A stretch of DNA of 64,000 bases from Diphasiastrum complanatum (lineage: Eukaryota; Streptophyta; Lycopodiopsida; Lycopodiales; Lycopodiaceae), in NCBI GenBank assembly GCA_029204225.1, contig CM055092.1, forward strand, positions 77,254,669 through 77,318,668, read 5' to 3'. The notes under the pieces were generated by a model. The model ran no database searches. It saw nothing but the letters and a program-made list of their open reading frames with translations, and was not told the DNA's origin. Positions within the stretch are counted from its first letter, which is position 1. The number at the start of each line of letters is the position of its first letter. Positions 47,980-59,700 of this stretch are shown in pieces. Position numbers and translations under genes: made by a program.

Positions 47980-48225
47980 TATTAAATATGGTACCGCCCT
48001 GGTACCGCGGATCCCAGGGCGGTACCGTACCGGCGGTACCACTGATATGGTACCGGCGGTACCATACCAGCGGTACTAGGGGGTACTATGATATATATAT
48101 ATCTATATAAACATATCATAGGTCCCACGGTACTGGGTACCGCGGATCCCGGTACCGCGGGACCATACTGGTACCGCGGTACCATGTTGGTACTGCGGTA
48201 CCACAATATAATATACTATTCAGTA
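47980..48225. repeat. GGTACCGCGG palindrome cluster upstream of hAT copy A (module 2)
   Basis: At least ten GGTACCG(C/G) or GTACCGCGG elements flank a central TATGATATATATAT...ATATCATAG. The left arm reads TGGTACCGCCCTGGTACCGC and the right arm GGTACTGGGTACCGCGGATC. The two arms are imperfect inverted repeats around the TA tract. The hAT reading frame begins about 260 bp to the right. Confidence 0.88.
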
Positions 48226-48487
48226 TTCAATGTTTTTTAAAATTTTTTTAACGTAAAACTACCCGGACCCTCGCATTTCATCTCAAATTTTTTTGCGCCC
48301 TCCTCCGCCCTGCCATCGCTGTTGTTTTTGCCTACCTGCCTTCTGATTCCTTGCGTCGACCTTCGCCCACGCAACGCCTTGCCTTGCATCTGACTTGCTT
48401 CGCCTTGCCTTCGCCTATTTTCAGCGTCTCTCCAACAGTGAACCCTGCTGTTTTTTTTCCAGCAATCCATCCCTCATTTCATCTGCA

Positions 48488-51400
48488 ATGGTGCAATCCG
48501 ACCTTTCCGGTGTGTGGGACGAGGTAGACATTGTCAGGCGGGTTGCCGACAAGGCCAACAAGATCGGTCAGAAGATCGTGCGCTGCCGATACTGTCTCGT
48601 CGAGTTTGCTGCATCCCTCACTCGCCTTAAAGGCCATCTGCTCGGTGCACGCGCCAAAAATGGTGCCACCTTGAATGCTGCCCCTTCTGGCAGCATGACC
48701 GTCCCCGACAGGCAGCGACTACTGGACACCTACGGGCCGCGGCTCGTGGCAGGGGAGAACACCATTTCGGAGGGCATTCTCCGATTTTGCACCGCTCCTT
48801 ATGTGGCTGACCCAGAGTTGCTGCCTGCTTGGCTGGCACGCACGAGGAGAGGGAGTGCATCCTCCGCCGGTCCCTTTGCCCCTCATCCCCCTCAGACAGT
48901 TCTGCCTCACGCACCCCCATCTGCTCAGATTCCGGTGGATCCCGTCCCATCGCGTCCGCCAATTGCCACTGCGGTTCCACCACCACCCACTGTTGATCGC
49001 ACTCCACTAGTCTACGATTTTCTCATGGACTCTCCGCCACCCGAGCAGGCCCAGGATGCTACTGGGCGGGCCTTCGAGGATGTGGAAGAGATCCCTTCTT
49101 CCTTCCCTTCCCATCCGGATGACCTCCTCAGCCAGCAGTTTTCGTACCCCATGCCAAATGTTGCCCCTCCACCAGTGCACCCCACCTATGCTGCTGCACC
49201 CATCCCTGCCAGTGCATCCCACTCTCCCCATTCCATGTCTACAGCCGATGCATCCACCAGTGCCCAGCCTGTCGCGTCATCGTCCATTCCCGTCACGGTT
49301 GGTGCACCGTGCTGGAGGTCCACCACCCGTCGCCCACCAGGGAGAGCCCTTGTGCAGCAGACCATTCGCAGCGCGCATCAGCCGCACATGGACAGAGAGG
49401 CCACACAGGCCGTGGTCAGTCTGATTTACGAGCTGAACCTGCCCTTTGCCATCACCGACTCTGAGCCCTTCAGAAGGGCCTTCCGCCTTGCACAGTCTGT
49501 CAGCCCTAGCTGGAGAGTCCCTAGTTCAGAGGTTGTCCGCACACACATGCTGAGGGATAGGGTCGAGTCCTTGTCTAGAGAGATGGAGCCTTTACGTCGG
49601 CACTGGGCCACTTACGGTTGCAGCATCATGTCCAATGGCTGGACTGATGTCAGGAGGAGGCCGATCCTCAACATACTGGTCTCCAGCTGCATGGGCACAC
49701 AGTTTTTGAGGGCAGTGGATTGCAGCATGGGGGGGAGAGTCATATCTGCAGAGTTCATGTTTGATGTCATCAGGTCTTCCATCCTAGCCATAGGCCCACA
49801 ACAAGTCGCCACAAATTGCATTCAGATGGGTGTACTGCTAGAGGCCGAGTTCTCTCATATTGTTCATACCCGCTGTGCAGCCCACGACATAGACCTTCTG
49901 ATGGGGGACATTGGAGCACTTCCCTGGGTTAGAGCCATCGTCCGGGAGGCCCTCTTCCTGGTGACTTTTGTCACCAAAAAGAGGCGTGTTCTTGCCATGT
50001 TCTGGGTGTTCAGCCATCTGGACCTCCGTAAGCCAGCCCCCACACGCTTTGCATTCGACTTGGTGGTCATCGACAGTTTGATCAGGTGCAGGGCCCAGCT
50101 TCTACAGATGGTTGCCAGTGATCTTTGGGGTGCCAGTACGTTTCCACACACTGAGGATGGGGAGCACTTTTCTTCCACGGTGAGGGGAGACCAGTTCTGG
50201 AGGGTTGCACAGACATTGTCAGGACTGCTTCGACCACTCTACATTGTGCTCTGCATGGCTGACAGCGAGGGGTCGACACTTGGACTGGTGTATGAGCTCA
50301 TGGACCGGATTGGATAGTTCCTGCAGTTGCCCATCCTGCAGCAAGAGAGGTAAGCGGTACAATAATGTAATTGGTCTTTATCTTTTTCAGTGGTTGCTAG
50401 CTTGTTTTTCTGTCAATGTTACGTTTTGTCATAATGCCCAGGTTTTAACATGCCTCTCACCTGCAGGATGACCGAGCTAAAGTTCATCTGGGAGACGCGG
50501 TGGAACTACTTCCACAGGAGTATCCACAACGTTGCACACATACTGCATCCCCTCTTCCTCTCTCCGACACAGATCGCAGACAGGGAGCTTGAGGCCGATT
50601 GGCTTTAGTACATTCATAGAGTGGGTCCACACATGGGTTTGGATCCTATCAGGCTCATGGAGGAGCTCGCTGCATTTCGTTTCGGCATGGGCACATTCGG
50701 CCACCCGGCTGCCCAGGATCCAGAGAGGAGGCAGCTACCCATTACCTGGTGGACCATGTTTGGTAGCACATACCCATCTATACAGCGTCTTGCACTGCGT
50801 GTCCTTTCTCAGGTATGCATCTCATTTTATCCTCCATTTTTGTGTTTCGTTGAAGTTCCACCTCTGCCACAATGTGCTGAAGTATATCAATGCACGCACC
50901 ACAGGACTGTGCTGCCTCCGTGTGTGAGCGTAATTGGAGCACATGGGCACTCATTCACACGAGGAGAAGAAACCAGTTGTCAGTGAGTCAGTTGGAGCGG
51001 TTGGTGTTTTGTAGCACCAACGCACGTCTCGCCAGGAGACTTCCGACCATTACGAGCGCATTGCAGGTGATAAGCTAATCTTTCATAGCATGTTGGTTGA
51101 CTCCTGGTATGTTGGTTTCATTTCTTGATAAAGTTGTCTCTCTGACATGCAAATTTTAAACCTTGCAGACAAAGATATCAGATTTGGAGCGCCAGGTTGA
51201 CTTGCCTACGGACAGCACCCATCCCATGCCTGCAGATGACCTGGGCACACAGTTGATGGCAGAGAGAGAGAGGGAGCTTGCCGAGATGAGAGAGAGAGAG
51301 AGCTTGGGCTTGAGCACAGAGAGCCCCCATTGTATGAGGCAGATGAGCCAGTGTCAGAGGATGAGCATGATAAGGATGAGCCCATTCGGGTTGTGTTTGC

Positions 51401-52680
51401 CAGACCAGAGAGGGATGAGGCAGATTATACAGGTGCAGGGCACACGCCACGGGAAGGGGTCACAGGTGCACCACGTGGCAGAGGTGGGACACATGGCACA
51501 GGTTATACCGGTAGACAGGCAGGGCACACAGGGGGGGCCAGTGGCATACCTACCTATGTCGACATGATGGAGGAGGCTCTTGATAGAGGGCAGAGTGGTT
51601 TAGATGCCGGTCCTGCAGATGTTTGGATGCGTGCAGCACAGAGTCATGGCCGTTACTACGACAACACACCAGAGGAGGCACCTGATGACTTTGATTGCAC
51701 AGATTGGGAGGCCATGCAGGGTCTACAGGGTGCACATGATGAGGCACGGGATGAGGCTTGGGTTGATTCAGGGGTTGGTGCACAGGATGATTCAGAGGTT
51801 GGTACACAGGATGATTTAGAGGCTGGTGCACAAGAGGAGTCCTAGAGCCCAGAGCATTTGTATTCGGATGCCCAGTTGGCCGACTTGGTTGCCACATTGG
51901 ATTCAGAGGCCCAGCAGATGCCGAGTGTCAAGGCGCCCCCATCATCTCTTGCCAGCATGCCATACACAGAGTCCCAGCCAGAGCAGCCGCATGAGGTGCC
52001 TACAGTTCCTCTAGCTCCTCAGTGGGTGTATGTGCGTCGCACAGCTCCTCCAGTGCCACCGATGCCATTTAGGCCTGCAGCCCCTCCATCGCCGTCCACT
52101 TCTGCAGCACCAGGTTTCCATGGCAGGCCACCATCTGTGCCCAGGTTTTCTCTTGCAGCGCCCACATCCACAGTGGCTCCTCCAGTGGCAGCACCCACGT
52201 CACATCCTCCTCCTTTGGCAGCACCCAGGATGTACCAGTACCGGCCACCACAGCGCCCCTTTCAGTACATATCGCCACTGTACTCACCTCTTGCACAGCC
52301 AGTTCCTCCACCTGCAGCAGCCCCACGGGAACACACCCCACGAGCTCATCCTCCTCGCTCAAGTGCACAGGGAGTTCCCTCTTTTGCTTCCCTATCCCAG
52401 CCGGCCTCAGCTTGGGCCCAGCCTAGCCAGCCAGGTGATTTGCATGGGGGTGACGAGGCATTGACAGCTCCTCTTGTCCGCAAGAGACCAGGAAGGCCCA
52501 AGGGTGCACCGAACAAGAAAGGCAAGGCGCAGAAACTGCCAGGGAGGAGAGGACGACCACACAAGGCTCTAGGTACAGGTAGAGGTGCAGTATCACAGCC
52601 AGTTGGAGCAGGTGTTGTTGGTTTGGCCTGCTTGGGGGCTGATGCGGAGGCTGATTGGGAGGATGAGGATGACGAGGAAG
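48488..52680 (+). pseudogene. hAT-like transposase gene, copy A
   Basis: Exons at 48,488-50,349, 50,467-50,812, 50,905-51,066 and from 51,169 have GT/AG borders and compatible phases. Encoded in order: a BED-like finger (VRCRYCLVEFAASLTRLKGH), a Pro-rich linker, the catalytic fold (SNGWTDVRRRPILNILVSS, FLVTFVTKKRRVLAMFWVFS), the dimerisation motif (SVCERNWSTWALIHTRRRNQ), an acidic repeat region, a long Pro/Ala-rich stretch, and an AT-hook tail (RKRPGRPKGAPNKKGKAQK, GRRGRPHKA near 52,480-52,565). A 21-bp in-frame deletion near 49,812 removes the second catalytic aspartate. Stops lie at 50,315, 50,606 and 51,843, and a GA run near 51,295 shifts the frame. The tail is cut by a gypsy leader at about 52,680. 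This copy is dead. Confidence 0.88.
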
Positions 52681-53773
52681 GAAAGATGACTTAGCTGTTT
52701 CTGAGGACTGTACTTCCAAAGAAATTAGGAAGAGGAACCCTCTCAGCTCTTTTACCCAAGATTTCAGACCTGCTGTCTCGGAAAATCCCAGCTTGAAGCT
52801 CCAAAACGGCATCAAAATTTCCGGTTCCGTGAGTATAGTAGCTCAGTGACCTGATTGCAGCTGTGAGGCTCCAAAAAACGAGGCAAAAAAACTCGAAAAG
52901 GTGCCAAAATATTCTGAGGTTGATAGCTGCCTACCCTCGCTGATCTGACAGCAATCTAACTGGCTCGTTTTCTTCTGATTTCAGACCCAAAAAATATTTC
53001 AATTTCTGATTTTGGTGTCTCTCTACCCTCGCTGACTGGACAACGACCTATTTGCTCCAAAAAACTTTGATCTAAACCCAAAAATGATTCTGGAAATTAG
53101 AAAAGATGTGGGTACTATCAGCGCTGGATCAGAAACACTCTTTCTCTTCAAAATCTCGTTCTAATTTCCGAATCTGATGGCAAAAATCAGAGATGAGGTC
53201 TGGTTTTGCAGCGCTGGACCTGCTTTAGAAATTTTATCTAATTTCTATCTGACAAGCAAGCTTTTCTACACACTTCTGATCGGTAGCAAGCTGTTCCTAC
53301 AGCGCTGGCCCTGCTACTCTACTTTCTGAGAATTTGAAAAAGTTATGAGCAATCTAGCTACTTTCTCCACTGCTGAAAACTGAATTCCCTAGGATGGAGA
53401 TGGCTCTGATACCAGTGTAATAGATCCTAACACCACAGTAGGGCAAACACTAACTGATCCACCCAACCTTGCCTACCCCCTGATACAAAGTAAGCCCCTC
53501 CTAGCCTAGTGCGAGGACTGGTAGCATGCAACTGCCAAGTGTCCGCCACGTGTCACTGACGTGGCCGACTGCACGTCGAGACCCAACTGGGGGCCCTATC
53601 CTACTGACAGGGTCCCTAGACTGTGTTAGGCCCGCCATGGCTATGGACCGTGCTGGGGCACACTACTCACACTATCTTGCCCTGTTGGTCGTGTACGCTG
53701 GACACGACCCTGACTGTGGTATCTGACCTATCTGTGTTCCCTAGGGTTCAGCACTGGTTACGAGCTCGTAACA
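52680..53773 (-). mobile_element. Ty3/gypsy LTR and leader inserted in hAT sequence (minus strand)
   Basis: LTR at 53,416-53,773 (358 bp; minus-strand start TGTTACGAGC, end ATTACA), primer site TGGTATCAGAGCC at 53,402-53,414, then a leader reaching 52,680. It matches the plus-strand LTR and leader at 60,009-61,070. The right end touches hAT sequence (CGCATGGTGCAC). The left end is a broken junction within the leader, so gag, pol and the second LTR are gone. Confidence 0.88.
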
Positions 53774-54840
53774 CGCATGGTGCACAGGATGAGGCACGGG
53801 ATCAGGCACAGGATGATCCAGAGGATGGTGCACATGATGAGTCCCAGAGCCCGAATGCCCAGCTGGACGACTTGATTGCAGAGTTGGATTCAGAGGCCCA
53901 GCAGATGCCGAGCGTCAGGGCGCCCCCATCCTCTCTAGCCAGCATGCCCTACACAGAGTCTCAGCCAGAGCAGCTACACGAGGTGCCCGCAGTTCCTCTA
54001 GTTCCTCAGAGGGTGTACGTGCGCCGCACAGCACCTCCAGTGCCACCGATGTCGTTAAGGCCAGCAGCCCCTCCATCGCCATCCACTTCTGCAGCACCAG
54101 GTCTCCATGGCAGGCCACCATCTGTGCCCAGGTTTTCTCTTGCAGCGCCCACATCCACAGTGGCTCCTTCAGTGGCTCCTCCAGTGGCTCTAGTGCCCAG
54201 GTTTTCCCTTGCAGCGCCCACATCCACAGTGGCTCCTCCAGTGGCAACACCCAGTATGTACCAGTACCGGCCACCGCAGTGCCCCTTTCAGTACATATCG
54301 CCGCTATACTTGCCTCCTGTAGGGACGGCCCCTCCACAGCCAGTTCCTCCACCAGCAGCAGGCCCACGGGCACACACTCCACTGACCTATCCTCCACTAT
54401 CTGCTGCACAGGGTCACCCATCTGTGGCTTCCCTATCCCAGCCGGCCTCAGCTTGGGCCCAGCGTAGCCAGCCAGGTGATCTGCATGGGAGTGATGAGGC
54501 ATTCACAGCTCCCCTCGTCCGCAAGAGACCAGGAAGGCCCAAGGGTGCACCGAACAAGAAAGGCAGAGCACAGAAACAGCGAGGGAAGAGAGGATGACCT
54601 CGCAGGGCCCCGGGTGCAGGTAGAAGTGCAGTATCACAGCCAGCTGGAGCAGGTCTGGTCGGTTGGGCTTGCTTGGGGGCTGATGCGGAGGCAGATTGGG
54701 AGGATAAGGATGACGAGTCCTCCTCCTCGGATACACACCCCATGCCAGTTCCAGACAGGCATAGATATCAGTTGCAAGGGTCAGCTCGGGGCCCTGAGTT
54801 GTCTCCGGAGCATTCGTCTGAGTTAGAGCCAGAGCATTGA
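53774..54840 (+). pseudogene. hAT-like transposase, copy B, C-terminal part
   Basis: The frame resumes in the acidic region (AQDEARDQAQDDPEDGAHDE, SQSPNAQLDDLIAELDSEAQ) and continues through the Pro-rich stretch. FSLAAPTSTVAP is present twice because of a local duplication (54,133 and 54,203). The AT-hook tail follows (LVRKRPGRPKGAPNKKGRAQ). A TGA at 54,595-54,597 replaces the CGA arginine of the second hook. Beyond it the frame continues (GAGLVGWACLGADAEADWED, SSSSDTHPMPVPDRHRYQLQ) to a natural-looking stop at 54,838-54,840, showing the true C-terminus that copy A lost. Confidence 0.85.
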
Positions 54841-55375
54841 TTGTAGCTCTGTCATTTTATTGTTAGCAGTTTGATATCATGTTCCTTGTTTGGCGACCAG
54901 ATGGTTGAACACTGTATTCAGACCATTTTCCATATTATATCCAGTGTTGGACGTATTCTATTCGCTGCACATTGTGTATTTGTCAATTTGTAATTGTGAT
55001 GCTCTGTATTCAATTTTATTTCGAATGGTATGTGCGTATTTTCAATTAGTTTCAACTACAGAGATTGATAGCAGATGCAAAACACAGAAATACAACCCCC
55101 TCTTTAGCATTTCATAAACACACATATTACACTACATTACACCAGGCATGCGTTGCACAAAAAACACATTGAACATTAATTCAACAATGGTATCAAAATA
55201 ACAATACGTATCCCGCCACTTACGGCTGGGGCTGTTCTTTACACTGTGTCAAACACTTACAGTTGGATCCTATCCACTCTAAACATTTCTACGGATCCTC
55301 CACAGACTCCTCGCCCTCGTCAGGTGAATTGTTCTATCGCTCTCGCTCTGTCTCCCGATTAGCCCGAGCTGCCTC
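54841..55375. other. 3' flank of hAT copy B, no gene seen
   Basis: AT-rich sequence after the transposase stop, probably its 3' untranslated region. It leads into the convergent small frame. I see no polyadenylation or terminal repeat signal I can name with confidence. Confidence 0.5.
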
Positions 55376-55684
55376 CTAGTTAGCCCGACGGCGGGCAGCC
55401 CTTTCCCTGACCATGATGAGCTGCCGTCGTGTGAAGTTCATTCCGATCTGCTCATCCAAATCCAGCTCGACAGCGGGGGCAGGGGCCACAGCGGGGGCGA
55501 GGATCTGCAGCTTTGGGTGTCTCTCCCGAGTCTGTCGCAGCATCTCTGCAATGTCTGCCTCTTGCTTCCGATGCCTTTCGTTGTGCCTTCGGACATCTTC
55601 CTCGAGCTTCCTCCTGGCTTCGCCCTCAAGCCTTGGTGGTATGCGCTCTGCCATCTTACGACACCTTGTTACTCGAACTCTCAC
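55376..55684 (-). CDS. Small charged coiled-coil protein convergent to the hAT gene
   Basis: This 102-codon frame reads toward the hAT copy B gene. From the second methionine it starts MAERIPPRLEGEARRKLEED, continues VRRHNERHRKQEADIAEMLR, has a short Ala/Pro stretch, and ends NFTRRQLIMVRERAARRRAN. It is predicted helical and very rich in Arg and Glu. A TATA-like TTAAATAGG lies about 80 bp upstream on the minus strand. I recognise no family. It may be an accessory gene of the transposon, a captured fragment, or a chance open frame. Only one copy is visible, so conservation cannot be judged here. Confidence 0.4.
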   Translation of the reverse strand: MRVRVTRCRKMAERIPPRLEGEARRKLEEDVRRHNERHRKQEADIAEMLRQTRERHPKLQILAPAVAPAPAVELDLDEQIGMNFTRRQLIMVRERAARRRAN

Positions 55685-55763
55685 TGGCTCTCACAGCCTC
55701 TCACAATGCCTCTCACAGCCTCTCTCTCACAGCCTCTCACTGGCTCTCATAGCCCCGTGAGTG

Positions 55764-55773
55764 CCTATTTAAC
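55764..55773 (-). promoter_or_regulatory. TATA-like box upstream of the small coiled-coil frame
   Basis: On the minus strand GGTTAAATAGGC lies about 80 bp before the first methionine of the 55.4-kb frame. The spacing suits a transcription start near 55,740. The assignment rests on position and composition only. Confidence 0.35.
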
Positions 55774-55822
55774 CCCATAGCCTGTTCCCCCATGTGCAGT
55801 TGTTGAGATCCCTCCATGTGCC

Positions 55823-56070
55823 CTTGTACCTGTCCCCATTTGTTGCTCCCCCACGTGTTGCACTCCCATTGGCCCCATGGCCTGCTCCCCCACAGTGCCC
55901 ATGTGCTACTGTACCTGCCCCATGTATTGCTCCACCAAATGCTGCACTCCGATTGGGTCCGTGGTCTGCTCCCCCACAGTGCCCATGTGACAGTGTACCT
56001 GTCCGGATTTGCTGCTCCCCCACATGTTGCACTCCCATTGACCCCAAGGTCTGCTCCCCCACAGTGCCCC
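55823..56070. repeat. Three tandem units of about 83 bp
   Basis: Units at 55,823-55,905, 55,906-55,989 and 55,990-56,070 each run from TGTACCTG through TGCTCC(C)CCA and TGCACTCCNATTG to CTGCTCCCCCACAGTGCCC. They lie upstream of the 55.4-kb minus-strand frame and could be subterminal repeats of the hAT-like element or an upstream control region. Confidence 0.9.
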
Positions 56071-56169
56071 TTGTACAGTCCCTCTGTACAGTCCCCTGTA
56101 TAGTCCCTCTATACAATCCCCCTTCAAAATTTTTTACCCTAAAATACCCTAGTAAAAGAAGTTTTTAAT

Positions 56170-56270
56170 TAAAAAATAATAATAATAATAATAATATATT
56201 ATTATTATGGTGCCGCCCTAGTACCGCGGGTCTGAGGGCGGCACCATAATGGCGGTACCATGGGGTACTA

Positions 56271-56318
<48 letters not shown>

Positions 56319-56425
56319 TAGATCCAACGGTACCGGGATCCGCGGATCACGGTACCGCGGATCCACTGTGGTACCGCCGATCCATACTGATCCGTGGTAC
56401 CACAATATTTAATATTTTTTAATAT
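56170..56425. repeat. GGTACCGCGG palindrome cluster upstream of hAT copy C (module 3)
   Basis: Same architecture as the cluster at 47,980-48,225: (AAT)n, then GGTGCCGCCCTAGTACCGCG and GGCGGTACCATGGGGTACTA. A central TATGATAT(AT)nATATCATAG (about 56,269-56,319) is followed by CGGTACCGGGATCCGCGGAT and further GGTACCGC elements, ending in AT-rich sequence. The hAT start codon is about 280 bp to the right. Confidence 0.88.
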
Positions 56426-56700
56426 TTAATATATTTACGTTTTTTTTTGCCCTAATTTCACCCCCCCCCCTCGCTTCATCTCTCTCCCTGCCCATCGCGT
56501 TCCTATCCGCACCCTCTTCCTGCTATTCGCGCCCTCCCTGCTGTCCGCGCCCTCCTCGCCATCACACTGTCTTCACGTTGCACAGATTGTTTTTGCCCCT
56601 AATACTGCTATCTCGGCCATTTTTGTGGATTTTCCAGTCTTCCGCCTCCTATCGCACTCACGATCATCTCTGCCTTCTTTCTCCAGTTCCTTCTACAGAG

Positions 56701-59700
56701 ATGGTGCATTCCAACCTTGCCGATCTGTGGGACGAGGTGGACATTGTCAGGCGGGTTCCCGACAAGTCCAACAAGTCCAGTGCAAAGATCGTGCGCTGTC
56801 GATATTGCCTGGCCGAGTTCGTTTCCACCCTCACTCGCCTTAAAGGCCACCTACTCGGCGCACGCACCAAAGATGGTGGCACACTGAATGCTGCCCCCTG
56901 TGCCAGCATGTCCGTTCCTGTCAGGCAGCGACTTCTGGATACCTACGGGCCACGTCTTGTGGCGGGGGAGAACACCATTTCGGAGGGTGTTCTTCGGTTT
57001 TGCACCGCTCTTTACGTGGTTGACCCCGAGTTGCTGCCTGCTTGGCTGGCATGCACGAGGAGAGGGAGTGCATCCTCGTCCAGTCTCTTTGCCCCTCATC
57101 CCCCTCAGACAGTTCCGCCACACACACCCTCATTTGCACCCATTCCGGTGGAACCCCCTCCCAACGCGTCCGCCAGTTGTCACTACGGTTCGACCACCAC
57201 CTATTATTGCTCGCACTCCCCCAGTTTACGACTTTCTCATGGACTCTCCACAGCCCGAGCAGGAGCAGGCCCCGGATGCCAGTGATGAGGCTTTCCAGGA
57301 TGTTGAGGAGATTCCTTCCTCCCTCCACATCCGGATGACCTCCCTAGCCAGCAGTTTTCGTATCCCATGCCAGATGTCCCCCCTCCACCAGTGTACCCCA
57401 CTTATGCTGCTGCACCCATCCCGGCCAATGCATCCCACTCTCCCCATTCCACGTCTACAGCTGATGCATCCACTAGTGCCGAGCCTGTCGCGTCATCATC
57501 CATTCTGGTCACGTTTGGTGCACCGTGCTGGAGGTCCGCTACCCGTCGCCCAACTGGGAAAGTTCTTAGACAGCAGAGCATTCGAGGCGCGCATTAGCCG
57601 CAAATGGATAGAGAGGCCACACAGGCCGTGGCCAGTCTGATTTATGAGCTGAACCTTCCATTTCCCATCACCGACTCTGAGCCCTTCAGAAGGGCCTTCC
57701 GCCTTGCACAATCTACCAGCCCTAGCTGGAGAGTCCCTAGTTCAGAGGTTGTCCACACACACATGTTGAGGGATAGGGTCGAGTCCTTGTCTAGAGAGAT
57801 GGAGCCTCTACGTCGTCACTGGGCCACTTACGGTTGCAGCATCGTGTACGATGGCTGGACTGATGTCAGGAGGAGGCCGATCCTCAACATATTGGTCTCC
57901 AGCTGCATGGGCACACAGTTTTTGAGGGCAATGGATTGCAGTAGGGGGGGGAGAGTCATATCTGCAGAGTTCATGTTTGATGTCATCAGGTCTTCCATCC
58001 TATCCATAGGCCCACAGCATGTCGTCACGGTGGTGATGGACAATACCATGAACTGCATTCAGATGGGTGTACTACTAGAGGCCGAGTTCATACCCCCTGT
58101 GCAGCGCACGACATGGACCTTCTGATGGGGGACATAGGTGCACTTCCCTGGGTTAGAGCCATCGTCCGTGAGGCCCTCTTCCTGGTGACTTTTGTCACCA
58201 AAAAGAGGCGTGTTCTTGCCATGTTCCGGGTGTTCAGCAAGTTGGACCTCAAGAAGCCAGCCCCCACACGCTTTGCATTCGACTTGGTGGTCATCGACCG
58301 TTTGATCAGGTGCAGGGCACAGCTTCTACAGATGGTTGCCGGTGATCTTTGGTGTGCCAGTACGTTTCAGCACTTTGAGGATGGGGAGCACTTTTCTTCC
58401 ACGGTGAGGGGAGACCAGTTCTGGAGGGATGCACAGACATTGTCAGGACTGCTTCGACCACTCTACATTGTGCTCCGCATGGCTGACAGCGAGGGGTCGA
58501 CACTTGGACTAGTATATGAGCTCACAGACCGGATCGGACAGTTCCTGCAGCTGCCCATCTTGCAGCCAGAGAGGTAAGCGGTACAGTAATGTAATTGGTC
58601 TTTATCTTTTTCAGTGGTTGCTAGCTTGTTTTTCTGTCAATGTTACGTTTTGTCATAATGCCCAGGTTTTAACATGCCTCTCACCTGCAGGATGACCGAG
58701 CTGAAGTTCATCTGGGAGACGCGGTGGAACTACTTCCACAGGAGTATCCACATCGTTGCACACATACTGCATCCCCTCTTCCTCTCTCCGACACAGATCG
58801 CAGACAGGGAGCTCGAGGCCGATTGGCTTCAGTACATTCACAAAGTGGGTCCACACATAGGTTTGGATCCTATCAGGCTCATGGAGGAGCTCGCTGCACT
58901 TCATTTCGGCATGGGCACGTTCGGCCACCCGACTGCTAAGGATCTAGAGAGGAGGCATCTTCCCATTACCTGGTGGACCATGTTCGGTAGCACATATCCA
59001 TCTATATAGCGTCTTGCACTGCGTGTCCTTTCTGAAGTATGCATCTCATTTTATCCTCCATTGTTGTGTTTCGTTGACGTTCCACCCGTGCAAATGTGCT
59101 GAAGCATTTAAATGCACGTACCACAGGACTGTGCTGCCTCCCTGTGTGAGCGCAATTGAAGCACATGGGCACTCATTCACACAAGGAGAAGAAACAGGCT
59201 GTCAGTGAGTCAGTTGGAGTGGTTGGTCTAGTAGCACCAACGCACGCCTCGCCAGGAGACTTTTGACCATTACGAACACATTGCAGGTGATTATTTATTC
59301 TCCCGGAGCATGTTGGTTGACGACTTATACGTTGGTTTCATTTCTTGATCAAATTGTCTCTCTGACATGCAAATTTTTAACCTTGCAGACGAAGATATCA
59401 GATTTGGAGCGCCAAGTTGACTTGCCTACGGACAGCACCCATCCCATGCCTGCAGATGACCTGGGCACACAACTTATGGCAGAGAGAGAGAGGGAGCTTG
59501 CCGAGATGAGAGAGAGAGAGAGAGCTTGGGCTTGAGCACAGAGAGCCTCCATTGTACGAGGCAGATGAGCCAGTGTCAGAGGATGATCAGCATGAGGATG
59601 AGCCCATTCGGGTTGTGTTCGCCAGATCCGAGAGGGATGAGGCATATGATACAGGTGTTGGGCACACGCCTAGAGCAGGGTTCACAGGTGCATCACGTGG

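Noticed and set aside
51178-54800. Long minus-strand frames opposite the hAT C-terminal region
   Set aside because: They mirror the low-complexity Pro/Ala-rich coding strand and have no motif; splice structure and homology between copies support the plus strand.
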